A DNA stretch of 64,000 nt from Bacillota bacterium (lineage in GTDB: Bacteria > Bacillota > Clostridia > Christensenellales > SZUA-584), in assembly GCA_023391105.1 (NCBI GenBank), contig JAEWBO010000025.1:62001-126000 (forward strand), given 5' to 3'. Under the pieces are notes generated by a model. The model was given only the letters and a program-made list of their open reading frames with translations, was not told the DNA's origin and did no database searches. The translations under genes were made by a program, and so were the position numbers. This document shows positions 36,058 to 44,935 of the stretch, piece after piece (position 1 is the stretch's first letter; each line of letters begins with the position of its first letter).

Positions 36058-37416
36058 ATGAGTAAAAAGTTTAAGTTAAGTTTTCTTGAGAAACCACTTA
36101 CTTTGTTTGATTTAATCGCTTTCGCTGTCTTATCGCTTTTCTGTTTTCTGGCATTTGAACAGGGTGCGGATATCGGGCACACCGCAGGCTCATCAATTGC
36201 TTATCTTAACGGACATATATTAGATTTTTATGATTATAATGTTCAATTTGTCGGCGGTAATGCTTATCTGCCAAGCACGTACATACTATTTGCGATATGG
36301 AATATTCCGCTGAGACTTTTTGATATTGTGACGGTTCCTGGTATTTATACATCGCTCGGCGCCATGCTTTGGTTTAAATTGCTGCCTGTTTTGTTTCATG
36401 GGGCGTCAGCCTTTATTTTGTACAAGATTGCTTTGCAAGTTGGTATGGGTATAAAGAAATCAAAGCTGTGCGCATATTTGTTTTTAACAATGCCAATAGG
36501 TTTTTTCAGCCAGTACATATTTGGCCAATATGATATATTCACAGTTTTTTTCATGTTGCTCGGTATTTTGTATTATTATAAAAAAGATTTGTTGCGATTT
36601 GCTTTGTTCTTTGGGATATCCCTCACATTTAAGTACTTTCCTTTGTTCATTTTTATACCAATGCTACTGCTGTATGAAAAAAGGATTTGGCGCATTATAA
36701 AGCATTGCGCTATTGTTTTCATTCCGCTAGCGATTGAAATTCTGATGTATTATCCTTCCAACGCGTTCAGAAGCGGCGTTTTTGGATTTGGAGCCAACAA
36801 CTATATATTTTTAGTCTCATTCAACAACGAATATTTTGGGCTTAGTCTGTTCGTTGTGGCCTGGATCGTTCTTTGCGGCTATTCTTTCTTTAAAACAGTA
36901 AAGGATGAAGATAATATCAAATGGGTTGTGTTTTTTTCAAACATTGTGACGTTCCTGCTCTTTGGTCTGTCTATGTGGCATCCACAATGGTTGCTGTTTG
37001 GTGTTCCTTTCTGGGTGTTAGGATCTGTTCTAAGTAGACGTTTTGATATCTTTATGATCATCGAGTTTTTACTTATGGGCGTGTTCATTCTCTATACGAC
37101 GAATTACTGGGTTGATTGGGTCGATCAAAACATGTGGAATTACGGCATATTTGGACCATTGCTGGGCGGCCAGGCGAATTCAGCTTTGCAAATGCGGAGT
37201 CTATTTATAATAAACAACCGAACCCTGATTTATTCTGTGTTTTCAGGACTGCTATTGGTTAACGCTTTGTTTAAACATCCAAAATATTGTTCTGAAAAAG
37301 TCTCTGAACCGATTGATAATATGTGGGGATATGCGCGATTCCGTTTCCTTGGAGGCGTTGCTATTTTCATCATTCCAGCCGTCATCTGTTTGGTATCGGT
37401 GCTCAGCACCTCTTAG
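36058..37416 (+). CDS. Membrane GT-C type glycosyltransferase-like protein
   Basis: 452 residues with about 12 hydrophobic helices. YIFGQYDIFTVFF and the surrounding helices echo the SVWGQVDAFF motif of the GT-C gene at 15698, so they belong to related families of lipid-linked-sugar transferases. I start at 36058 with GGAG eight bases upstream; an upstream TTG adds only six residues. It is the first gene of the locus, reading toward the rhamnose genes. Substrate unknown; a side-branch transferase served by GtrA/GtrB is possible. Confidence 0.65.
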   Translation: MSKKFKLSFLEKPLTLFDLIAFAVLSLFCFLAFEQGADIGHTAGSSIAYLNGHILDFYDYNVQFVGGNAYLPSTYILFAIWNIPLRLFDIVTVPGIYTSLGAMLWFKLLPVLFHGASAFILYKIALQVGMGIKKSKLCAYLFLTMPIGFFSQYIFGQYDIFTVFFMLLGILYYYKKDLLRFALFFGISLTFKYFPLFIFIPMLLLYEKRIWRIIKHCAIVFIPLAIEILMYYPSNAFRSGVFGFGANNYIFLVSFNNEYFGLSLFVVAWIVLCGYSFFKTVKDEDNIKWVVFFSNIVTFLLFGLSMWHPQWLLFGVPFWVLGSVLSRRFDIFMIIEFLLMGVFILYTTNYWVDWVDQNMWNYGIFGPLLGGQANSALQMRSLFIINNRTLIYSVFSGLLLVNALFKHPKYCSEKVSEPIDNMWGYARFRFLGGVAIFIIPAVICLVSVLSTS

Positions 37417-37525
37417 ACTTATGACAAGTCCGATCAACATGTAATTACACGATCTAATGGCTATTAGATTTGTCATTGGATAAGTAAGAGTGTCTAATTA
37501 AATCACATGGTGAGGAATATAGATA

Positions 37526-38293
37526 GTGAGAAAACAAAATGTGTCAATATCAGTTGTGACATATAATAGCGGGTGGTATATTGGTGGATTGCTGGCCTCG
37601 CTGGTTGAGCATACAAAGGGTGTGGATTACCATATCTATGTTGTTGATAACGGATCCACGGATAGTACGCTTGATATTATTAATCAGATAGAGTCCAAGC
37701 AGATAACTGTTATAAAAAACGACAAGAATGTTGGCTATGGATCCGGTCATAATAAGGCTATTGAATGTGTTCACAGTCAGTATCATCTAATTATTAATCC
37801 TGATGTGACAATTAAAGAAGATATTGTTTCAAGGCTTGTTCAGTATCTTGAAGCTAATGAGGACATTGGTCTTGTGACACCCAAAATATTGCATCCTGAC
37901 GGTAAGCTTCAAGTGCTCCCAAAGAAAAACCCAAAATTTATTTATCTTATAGCCCGAAGAGTAAACGCACCGTTTTTAAAAAAATACAGGCATGAATATG
38001 AGATGCTTGATAAGGATGCTGACAGCGCGTTTGATATTGAGTTTTGCAGTGGCGCTTTTATGTTCGTAAGGACATCGCTTCTCAAAACAGTCGGTGGCTT
38101 TGACAAACGTTACTTCATGTATTTTGAAGACGCGGATTTGTCAAGAGAGATCAGGCAGCACGCACGTGCACAATACAATCCCGATTTTGTGGCTTATCAC
38201 GAGTGGGAGCGTGGGGGAAGCAAGCAATTAAAGCTCTTTCTGATTCAAGTCGGATCAATGATTAAATATTTGAATAAGTGGAAAAGAAGATAA
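37526..38293 (+). CDS. Family 2 glycosyltransferase, rhamnosyltransferase-like
   Basis: 255 residues, GT-A fold. SISVVTYNSGWYIGGLLASL opens the nucleotide-binding half, VVDNGSTDST and LIINPDVTI supply the metal-binding region, and GAFMFVRTSLLKTVGGFDKRYFMYFEDADL is the acceptor half seen in WbbL-type dTDP-rhamnosyltransferases. The next four genes make dTDP-L-rhamnose, which fits. The start codon is GTG with GAGG upstream. Confidence 0.83.
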   Translation: MRKQNVSISVVTYNSGWYIGGLLASLVEHTKGVDYHIYVVDNGSTDSTLDIINQIESKQITVIKNDKNVGYGSGHNKAIECVHSQYHLIINPDVTIKEDIVSRLVQYLEANEDIGLVTPKILHPDGKLQVLPKKNPKFIYLIARRVNAPFLKKYRHEYEMLDKDADSAFDIEFCSGAFMFVRTSLLKTVGGFDKRYFMYFEDADLSREIRQHARAQYNPDFVAYHEWERGGSKQLKLFLIQVGSMIKYLNKWKRR

Positions 38294-38319
38294 ATAAGTG
38301 AGATTGCGTTTGGAGATAA

Positions 38320-39177
38320 ATGATGAAGGTTCTAGTGATTGGCTCGAATGGACAGCTTGGTCGTCGAGTACAAACAGTATTAACAGATAAAAACATCGAT
38401 TTTGATGCGTATGATTACCCCGAAATCGATATTACAAGTTTAGATTCTATAAAGAATCGATTTGAGCAAACAATGCCAAATACAATAATCAATTGTGCGG
38501 CATATACCAATGTGGATCAGGCAGAAACGGATTACGATAATGCCTATCGCATCAATGCGCTGGGCGCAAAGAATTTAGCGGAGATATGTGTTCAAAACGA
38601 TGCTGAGCTTGTTCATGTGTCCACAGACTATGTTTTCAGCGGTGACCCCGTATGCATAGAAGGCAAGCCCCGGCCTTATTTTGAGGACGACGAATGTAAT
38701 CCTGCCACGGCCTATGGAAAGACAAAGCTTGAGGGGGAACGTTTTGTTCAGGAATCTGGAGCGAAATATTACATCCTTCGTACCGCATGGCTGTATGGAG
38801 AAGGCAACAACTTTGTGAGAACAATGCTAAAGCTTTCTGAAACGCATGATACAATTAATGTTGTGGATGATCAGATTGGTTCGCCGACCTCAACGGTTGA
38901 TCTCGCGAATACCATCTGTGAGCTATTGGGTACAGGTGAATACGGGCTTTATCACGCCACATGTGAAGGTCAATGCAGTTGGTTTGATTTTGCAAAAAAA
39001 ATTTTTGAATACAGTTGTAAGAGCATAAATGTGGTGCCGGTGACGAGCAGGGAGTTTGTTAGGCCCGCAAAGCGTCCCGCTTGGAGCGTATTGGAAAACG
39101 CGCAATTAAAGCGTATTGGAAAAAATGTTTTTCGCTCGTGGGAAGACGCTTTGAAAGAGTATCTTTTGACTGAGTAA
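38320..39177 (+). CDS. rmlD: dTDP-4-dehydrorhamnose reductase
   Basis: 285 residues. The last step of dTDP-L-rhamnose synthesis. GSNGQLGRRVQ binds NADPH, NCAAYTNVDQAE and STDYVFSG are family signatures, and AYGKTKLEGE holds the catalytic Tyr and Lys. Two ATGs in a row occur; the second (38323) is better spaced from GGAG. Gene order here is rmlD-rmlA-rmlC-rmlB. Confidence 0.95.
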   Translation: MMKVLVIGSNGQLGRRVQTVLTDKNIDFDAYDYPEIDITSLDSIKNRFEQTMPNTIINCAAYTNVDQAETDYDNAYRINALGAKNLAEICVQNDAELVHVSTDYVFSGDPVCIEGKPRPYFEDDECNPATAYGKTKLEGERFVQESGAKYYILRTAWLYGEGNNFVRTMLKLSETHDTINVVDDQIGSPTSTVDLANTICELLGTGEYGLYHATCEGQCSWFDFAKKIFEYSCKSINVVPVTSREFVRPAKRPAWSVLENAQLKRIGKNVFRSWEDALKEYLLTE

Positions 39178-39198
39178 TAATTTAAAAGGATTGTGACT

Positions 39199-40080
39199 AT
39201 GAAAGGGATTATTTTAGCAGGTGGATCGGGAACCCGTCTCCATCCTATCACAAAGGCAGTGTCCAAACAATTGCTGCCCATATATGACAAGCCCATGGTT
39301 TATTATCCGCTGTCGTCCCTCATGCTTGCGGGAATAAGGGAGATATTAATTATTTCCACGCCCACAGATCTACCTTTCTATGAAAAGCTTTTTGGCACAG
39401 GTGAAGAGCTTGGAATGAATTTTTCGTATAAGGTGCAATACGCACCCAACGGCCTTGCCGAAGCCTTTATCATTGGTGAAGATTTCATCGGTAATGACAA
39501 TTGCGCGCTTGTTCTTGGTGATAATATTTTCTATGGTAACGGTTTTTCTGAATGCGTCCAGCGTGCAGCAAAGCTGGAAAGCGGCGCTGTGATTTTTGGA
39601 TACTATGTCAATGAGCCCCGCGCGTATGGCGTCGTGGAATTTGACAAAGAGGGACGAGCCATCTCAATCGAAGAAAAGCCGGAACAACCAAAATCAAACT
39701 TCGCTGTGCCCGGATTGTATTTTTACGACAACGATGTGGTGAGGATTGCCAAGAGCATAAAGCCGTCCAAACGCGGGGAGCTTGAAATCACTGCGGTCAA
39801 CGACGCATATTTAAAAAGAGGTTTGCTCAAGGTGGAGGTTTTCGGGCGCGGCATTGCTTGGCTGGATACGGGGACGCATGATGATCTGATTGCCGCGGGT
39901 AACTTTGTGGAAACCATACAAAAACGTCAGGGACTATACATCGCCTGTATTGAAGAAATCGCCTACCGTATGGGCTATATCGACAAGGATCAGCTTAAAC
40001 AGCTTGCGCAGCCGCTTATTAAAACCGCCTATGGGCAGTACATTGAGACAATTGCTGAAAGAGGAAAAAAGAATGGCTGA
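39199..40080 (+). CDS. rmlA: Glucose-1-phosphate thymidylyltransferase
   Basis: 293 residues. It makes dTDP-glucose. GGSGTRLHPITKAVSKQLLP is the nucleotide-binding signature; LGDNIFYG and EEKPEQPKSNFAVPGLYFYD are conserved. ATG 39199 has AAAGGA upstream; the listed frame opens two codons earlier at a GTG. rmlC begins eight bases before the stop, so the two are coupled. Confidence 0.96.
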   Translation: MKGIILAGGSGTRLHPITKAVSKQLLPIYDKPMVYYPLSSLMLAGIREILIISTPTDLPFYEKLFGTGEELGMNFSYKVQYAPNGLAEAFIIGEDFIGNDNCALVLGDNIFYGNGFSECVQRAAKLESGAVIFGYYVNEPRAYGVVEFDKEGRAISIEEKPEQPKSNFAVPGLYFYDNDVVRIAKSIKPSKRGELEITAVNDAYLKRGLLKVEVFGRGIAWLDTGTHDDLIAAGNFVETIQKRQGLYIACIEEIAYRMGYIDKDQLKQLAQPLIKTAYGQYIETIAERGKKNG

Positions 40081-40627
40081 TATCAAAGTCATCGAGACGG
40101 CTATTGAAGGCCTGTTGATCATTGAGCCGCAGGTTTTTGGCGATTCGCGTGGCTATTTTATGGAGACATATAATCAAGAGGCCTTTGCGAAAGCAGGTCT
40201 TCATATGCAGTTTGTGCAGGACAATCAATCCATGTCCAAGAAAGGTGTTTTGCGGGGGCTTCATTTGCAAACAAAGTTCTCGCAGGGTAAACTCGTTCGT
40301 GTGATATCCGGCTCGGTTTATGATGTGGGTGTGGATTTGCGAAAAGGCTCGCCGACATATGGCAAGCATGTGGGCGTGGTGCTCTCGGGAGAAAATAAGC
40401 GTATGTTTTATGTGCCTGAGGGGTTTGCTCATGGCTTTCTGGTTTTATCGGATGAGGCTGTTTTCACGTATAAATGTACACAGATATATCATCCTGAATA
40501 TGACGCGGGCATTATCTATGATGACCCTGAAATCAGCGTTGACTGGCCGGTTGACGGTATTGACGTCATTTTATCGGATAAAGATAAAGAGCTTCCGACT
40601 CTTGGTGAATCGGGCTATCAATTTTAA
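40073..40627 (+). CDS. rmlC: dTDP-4-dehydrorhamnose 3,5-epimerase
   Basis: 184 residues, cupin fold. GDSRGYFMETYN, FVQDNQSMSKKGVLRGLHLQ (catalytic His) and PEGFAHGFLVLSDEA are diagnostic. ATG 40073 has a GAGGAAAA site inside the end of rmlA. A longer in-frame extension overlapping rmlA is not real. It is followed after 12 bases by rmlB. Confidence 0.96.
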   Translation: MADIKVIETAIEGLLIIEPQVFGDSRGYFMETYNQEAFAKAGLHMQFVQDNQSMSKKGVLRGLHLQTKFSQGKLVRVISGSVYDVGVDLRKGSPTYGKHVGVVLSGENKRMFYVPEGFAHGFLVLSDEAVFTYKCTQIYHPEYDAGIIYDDPEISVDWPVDGIDVILSDKDKELPTLGESGYQF

Positions 40628-40639
40628 GAGGAGCATAAC

Positions 40640-41692
40640 ATGAGAAAGGTTTTGATAACCGGGGGAGCAGGGTTTATTGGCTCTAATTTTGTAAAACACA
40701 TGATCGATACGCATCAGGATTGGGTATTTATCAATCTGGATGCGCTCACTTATGCAGGCAATCTCGAAAACTTAAAAGAACTTGAAGGTAATGAGCGACA
40801 TATCTTCGTAAAGGGCGACATTACTGATAGAGATCTGGTCGCGTCGCTGTTCCATCAATATGCCTTTGACTATGTCATTAATTTCGCCGCGGAAAGCCAT
40901 GTGGACAGGAGCATAAAGGAACCGGAGATTTTCTTGAGAACAAACGTGCTGGGTACCCAGTGTTTGCTGGATGCCGCAAAGACAAGCTGGCAAGCCGGTA
41001 AAGATGAGCAAGGTTACCCGACTTTCAGGGAAGGTGTAAAATACCTTCAGGTATCCACCGACGAGGTGTACGGTGCTCTAGGTAAAACAGGAATGTTTTT
41101 GGAAACAACGCCGCTTGCGCCCAACAGTCCGTATTCGGCGAGCAAGGCTTCCGCTGATTTACTCGTGCGCGCCTACAACAAAACGTATAAAATGCCTGTC
41201 AATATTACACGCTGTTCCAACAATTACGGGCCGTATCAGTTCCCGGAAAAGCTGATTCCGTTGATGATTGGCAACACTTGCGATGAAAAGCAACTGCCCG
41301 TTTATGGTGACGGCATGCAGGTGCGTGATTGGCTTCACGTGGCTGATCACTGCAGCGCGATCGATACCGTGCTGCAAAAGGGCCGAGTCGGCGAAGTTTA
41401 CAATATCGGCGGGAATAATGAAAAAGCAAACATCGAGATCATCCGGCTGATACTCAAATCGCTTGGAAAAACGGAAGATCTCATCAAATATGTGGAAGAC
41501 CGTTTGGGGCACGACCGCCGCTACGCGATAGATAACACGAAGATTACGACAGAGCTCGGATGGTCGCCGTCTTATACGTTTGAGCAGGGTATTGCTGAGA
41601 CAATTCAGTGGTATCTTGACAACCAAAAATGGATGGATGGTGTGCGTTCAGGCGCGTACATGGCATATTACAATACTTATTATTCAGAATAG
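40640..41692 (+). CDS. rmlB: dTDP-glucose 4,6-dehydratase
   Basis: 350 residues, extended SDR. GGAGFIGSNFVKHM binds NAD; FAAESHVDRSI, STDEVYG, and YSASKA with catalytic Tyr and Lys follow; NNYGPYQFPEKLIPL is conserved. It produces the 4-keto-6-deoxy intermediate used by RmlC and RmlD. It ends the rhamnose module. Confidence 0.97.
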   Translation: MRKVLITGGAGFIGSNFVKHMIDTHQDWVFINLDALTYAGNLENLKELEGNERHIFVKGDITDRDLVASLFHQYAFDYVINFAAESHVDRSIKEPEIFLRTNVLGTQCLLDAAKTSWQAGKDEQGYPTFREGVKYLQVSTDEVYGALGKTGMFLETTPLAPNSPYSASKASADLLVRAYNKTYKMPVNITRCSNNYGPYQFPEKLIPLMIGNTCDEKQLPVYGDGMQVRDWLHVADHCSAIDTVLQKGRVGEVYNIGGNNEKANIEIIRLILKSLGKTEDLIKYVEDRLGHDRRYAIDNTKITTELGWSPSYTFEQGIAETIQWYLDNQKWMDGVRSGAYMAYYNTYYSE

Positions 41693-41815
41693 TAGGTCTA
41701 TAGTGCTTTAGAACACTGCGAATAGATCTTATATTTGTTTACTAGAGAATAAAATGTGTGCTAAAATACAATCAATTAGTCAAAGAATACTATTATGGGA
41801 TAATGGAGGAAAAAA

Positions 41816-42856
41816 ATGAAACGATTTGTGTTATTGGTTATAATAGCCTTAACCATAGTGAGCTTCATTGGATGCCAAGCTGCGCCCCAGCAACCCGAGG
41901 TGACACCAACACCATCTCCTAAGCCGATAAAAACGGCCGAGCCGACGCCGGAGCCGACACCGGAACCCACACCCCGTGTGGGTTCATATACCACCGGACT
42001 GCCGTTTGAAGGCGAGTACAAGCCTGTTATGGCGGTGATTGAGAACTCTCCGGCTGCGCGTCCGCAGCTTGGATTGCAAACTGCGGATGTTGTGTACGAA
42101 GTGCCTGTAGAGGGCAGCATCACGCGTTTCGTTTGTCTATTTTCTGATAGTGTTCCGGAAGAAATTATGCCCGTGAGAAGCGGCCGTGTGACTTTTTTAT
42201 ATTTGCAGCAGGAATGGGATGCGATTTTGATGCATTGGGGAGGCTCAGGATCGGGAGTAAGCGGAGCGCCGAATTATACGTTTTTCGGTAATGAACTGCA
42301 TAGCAAGATCAAGATTGATGTTGACGGTTGGAGCGGAAAATGGAATGATTATTATAAACGTGTAAAGGATAAAAAAGCGCCGCATAACGTGAAAGGGAAT
42401 CCACTTCTCGTGCAGGAGCTATACGATTATTCTCCAAAGCCTCTGGATTGGAAGTTTGATAGTCAGGTTTCATATTCCGGGAATGATGTGACTCAAATAA
42501 ACTTGCCGATGTGTTCGAATGATGATGATTTTGTATCGTATACATACGATTCGGCGCAGGATGTATATTTACGTTCGATGAGCGGAAAAGCCTTTAAATC
42601 TGCTGAAACGGATAAACAGCTTAGCGTTAAGAATATCATTGTTCAATATAGCACCTATGATTCAGCAGATATTTATAAAGTGTGGAATATGATTGGCACC
42701 GGAAATGCGGATATATATATTGGTGGTAAGCTCATTAAAGGCTCTTGGGAGAAAAAATCTGTGGATAGCCAAACGATTTTTTACGACAATAACGGAGAAC
42801 AGATCATTTTAAGACCGGGCAATACATGGATTCACATTCATCCGAGGAAGGACTAA
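41816..42856 (+). CDS. DUF3048 domain lipoprotein (YerB-like)
   Basis: 346 residues. A lipoprotein signal peptide (MKRFVLLVIIALTIVSFIGC, Cys at 20) is followed by a low-complexity linker of Thr-Pro-Glu repeats up to about residue 54. DUF3048 comes next: PVMAVIENSPAARPQLGLQ, ADVVYEVPVEGSITRF, SGRVTFL, AILMHWGGSGSGVSGAPNY. Related YerB is a membrane-anchored protein of unclear cell envelope function. A GGAGG site precedes the ATG and a terminator follows. It stands alone between two sugar modules. Confidence 0.85.
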   Translation: MKRFVLLVIIALTIVSFIGCQAAPQQPEVTPTPSPKPIKTAEPTPEPTPEPTPRVGSYTTGLPFEGEYKPVMAVIENSPAARPQLGLQTADVVYEVPVEGSITRFVCLFSDSVPEEIMPVRSGRVTFLYLQQEWDAILMHWGGSGSGVSGAPNYTFFGNELHSKIKIDVDGWSGKWNDYYKRVKDKKAPHNVKGNPLLVQELYDYSPKPLDWKFDSQVSYSGNDVTQINLPMCSNDDDFVSYTYDSAQDVYLRSMSGKAFKSAETDKQLSVKNIIVQYSTYDSADIYKVWNMIGTGNADIYIGGKLIKGSWEKKSVDSQTIFYDNNGEQIILRPGNTWIHIHPRKD

Positions 42857-42897
42857 AACGAAACAAGTCTAACTCATATGCCTATCGGCTAAAATAG

Positions 42898-42931
42898 AGA
42901 GTGCCAGCTTAACAGTTGCACTCTTGTTTCA
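42898..42931 (+). terminator. Intrinsic terminator after the DUF3048 gene
   Basis: AGAGTGC / GCACTCT stem (42898-42904 with 42918-42924), 13-base loop, followed by TGTTTC. Confidence 0.7.
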
Positions 42932-43004
42932 TGTAAATAAGCTATTTAAGGAAAGATGAGTTATATGAATTAATATTCTATTAAGTAATAGTGTTAATTA
43001 TAAG

Positions 43005-43033
43005 TTGATTTTATATAGAATATGTTATATGAT
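43005..43033 (+). promoter_or_regulatory. Promoter of the CDP-sugar operon
   Basis: TTGATT (43005-43010) and TATGAT (43028-43033) with a 17-base spacer, 35 bases before the rfbF start. Confidence 0.6.
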
Positions 43034-43068
43034 TTTGGTGCTTTTATGATATAAAAGGAAGTATATAT

Positions 43069-43842
43069 ATGAAGGTTGTTATACTGGCGGGCGGTTTTGG
43101 AACACGCATCAGCGAGGAATCTCACTTGAAGCCTAAGCCAATGATAGAAATCGGAGAAAAGCCTATACTTTGGCACATTATGAAGGCCTATTCTCACTAT
43201 GGGTTTATGGATTTCATAATATGTCTCGGCTATAAAGCTTATGTCATAAAACAATTTTTTGCCGATTATTATCTCCACAATTCCGACATTACCTTTGATT
43301 TCTGCAACGGAAACGGCATGAAAATTCATAACAATTTTGCTGAGCCGTGGAAAGTCACGCTTGTTGATACCGGGCTGAATACAATGACCGGTGGCCGAAT
43401 AAAGCGTGTGCGTGATTATATCGGCAATGAGCCGTTTATGCTGACATATGGTGACGGCGTGAGCAACGTCGATTACTCAAAGCTTGTGGCATTTCATACG
43501 AACCATGGTAAAACTGCCACGCTGACGGCTATTCAACCCGGCGGGCGCTTTGGTCTATTAGAAATCGAGCCGGACAATACTGTTGATCGTTTTTCCGAGA
43601 AATCGAAGGAAGATGGCGGATGGATAAACGGCGGGTTTATGGTGCTCAATCCCGAGATTTTTGATCTTCTCGAAGATGATACAACAGTGTTTGAAAAGAA
43701 ACCGCTGGAAACACTGGCGGCAACGAACCAGCTTTGCGCTTATAAGCACGATGGCTTTTGGCAATGCATGGACACCCAGAGGGACAAGCAGCTGCTGGAA
43801 GAGCTTTGGGCAAGCGGTGAAGCCCCTTGGAAGGTCTGGTAA
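43069..43842 (+). CDS. rfbF: Glucose-1-phosphate cytidylyltransferase
   Basis: 257 residues. It makes CDP-glucose, the entry to CDP-3,6-dideoxyhexoses. AGGFGTRISEESHLKPKPM is the family signature; TYGDGVSNVDYSKL and GGWINGGFMVLNPE are conserved. Start of a long co-directional operon; its stop codon overlaps the rfbG start (TAATG). Confidence 0.95.
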   Translation: MKVVILAGGFGTRISEESHLKPKPMIEIGEKPILWHIMKAYSHYGFMDFIICLGYKAYVIKQFFADYYLHNSDITFDFCNGNGMKIHNNFAEPWKVTLVDTGLNTMTGGRIKRVRDYIGNEPFMLTYGDGVSNVDYSKLVAFHTNHGKTATLTAIQPGGRFGLLEIEPDNTVDRFSEKSKEDGGWINGGFMVLNPEIFDLLEDDTTVFEKKPLETLAATNQLCAYKHDGFWQCMDTQRDKQLLEELWASGEAPWKVW

Positions 43843-44891
43843 TGAATTTGGGATTTTTCAACGGCAAAAAAGTCTTGGTGACGGGTCATACCGGATTCAA
43901 AGGCTCTTGGCTCTGCCGGACTCTTGTTGGCGCAGGGGCGAAGGTAACGGGTTATTCACTTTTACCTCCGACAACACCGAGCCTCTTTGATGTTTGCGGA
44001 CTTGAAAGTGAAATAGACAATATTACAGGTGATATTCGGGATCTGTCGCATCTGCAATCTGTTTTTAGTAGGTTGAAGCCGGAGATCGTATTGCATCTCG
44101 CAGCACAGCCTATTGTGAGAGACAGCTATCAAAAGCCTGTGTACACTTATGAAACCAATGTCATGGGCACAGTGAACGTTTTGGAATGTGTCCGGCTTTC
44201 AGATTGCGTAAGGTCTTTTTTAAATGTGACCACAGATAAAGTCTATAAAAATAATGAATGGGAATGGGGATATCGCGAGAACGAGCCTCTTGATGGCTAT
44301 GACCCGTATTCCAATAGCAAGTCCTGCAGCGAGCTTGTGACTCACAGCTACAAGGAATCATTCTTTGCGGATGGAAGGGTTGCTGTCTCCACTGCCCGTG
44401 CCGGTAATGTTATCGGCGGCGGGGATTTTGCGAATGATAGGATCATACCGGATTGTGTTAGGGCGGTAATGAAGGGTGAAAAAATCGTTGTTCGTAACCC
44501 GCATTCAATAAGGCCGTATCAGCATGTGCTTGAGCCCCTCGCAGCTTACCTTATGATCGCGCAGGCCCAGTATGAGGATATTTCAAAAAGCGGCTATTAT
44601 AATGTAGGACCCGATGAATGTGATTGCATCACAACGGGGGAGCTTGTTGATTTATTCTGCGGCTTCTGGGGTAAAGGTTTAACATGGGAGAACCGGTTCG
44701 TGGGGGGGCCGCATGAAGCCAGATTCCTCAAATTGGATTGCTCCAAGCTCAAAAACGTGTTTAAATGGCGGCCACGATGGGATGTCGGCACATCGGTGGA
44801 AAAAACTGTGGAGTGGACAAAGGTATATATGGATGGCGGCGATGTGAAACAATGCATGGACAATCAGGTCGACGCATTTTTTAACAGCTGA
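43842..44891 (+). CDS. rfbG: CDP-glucose 4,6-dehydratase
   Basis: About 349 residues, SDR. GHTGFKGSWLCRTLVGAG binds NAD; HLAAQPIVRDSYQ, TTDKVYKNNEW, YSNSKSCSEL (catalytic Tyr and Lys) and RAGNVIGGGDFANDRIIPD are the family pattern. It makes CDP-4-keto-6-deoxyglucose, the substrate of RfbH. Start at 43842 shares a base with the rfbF stop. Confidence 0.95.
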   Translation: MNLGFFNGKKVLVTGHTGFKGSWLCRTLVGAGAKVTGYSLLPPTTPSLFDVCGLESEIDNITGDIRDLSHLQSVFSRLKPEIVLHLAAQPIVRDSYQKPVYTYETNVMGTVNVLECVRLSDCVRSFLNVTTDKVYKNNEWEWGYRENEPLDGYDPYSNSKSCSELVTHSYKESFFADGRVAVSTARAGNVIGGGDFANDRIIPDCVRAVMKGEKIVVRNPHSIRPYQHVLEPLAAYLMIAQAQYEDISKSGYYNVGPDECDCITTGELVDLFCGFWGKGLTWENRFVGGPHEARFLKLDCSKLKNVFKWRPRWDVGTSVEKTVEWTKVYMDGGDVKQCMDNQVDAFFNS

Positions 44892-44935
44892 TTATTGTTT
44901 AAGACGGATAAAAACATATTCATAGGGAGTAAATA

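Noticed and set aside
37453..37475. ATCTAAT-GGCT-ATTAGAT hairpin resembling the IS1595 end
   Set aside because: The shared ATGGCTATTAG core is short, and the site is a self-contained palindrome in an intergenic gap. It may be a weak terminator; there is no second end or transposase nearby.
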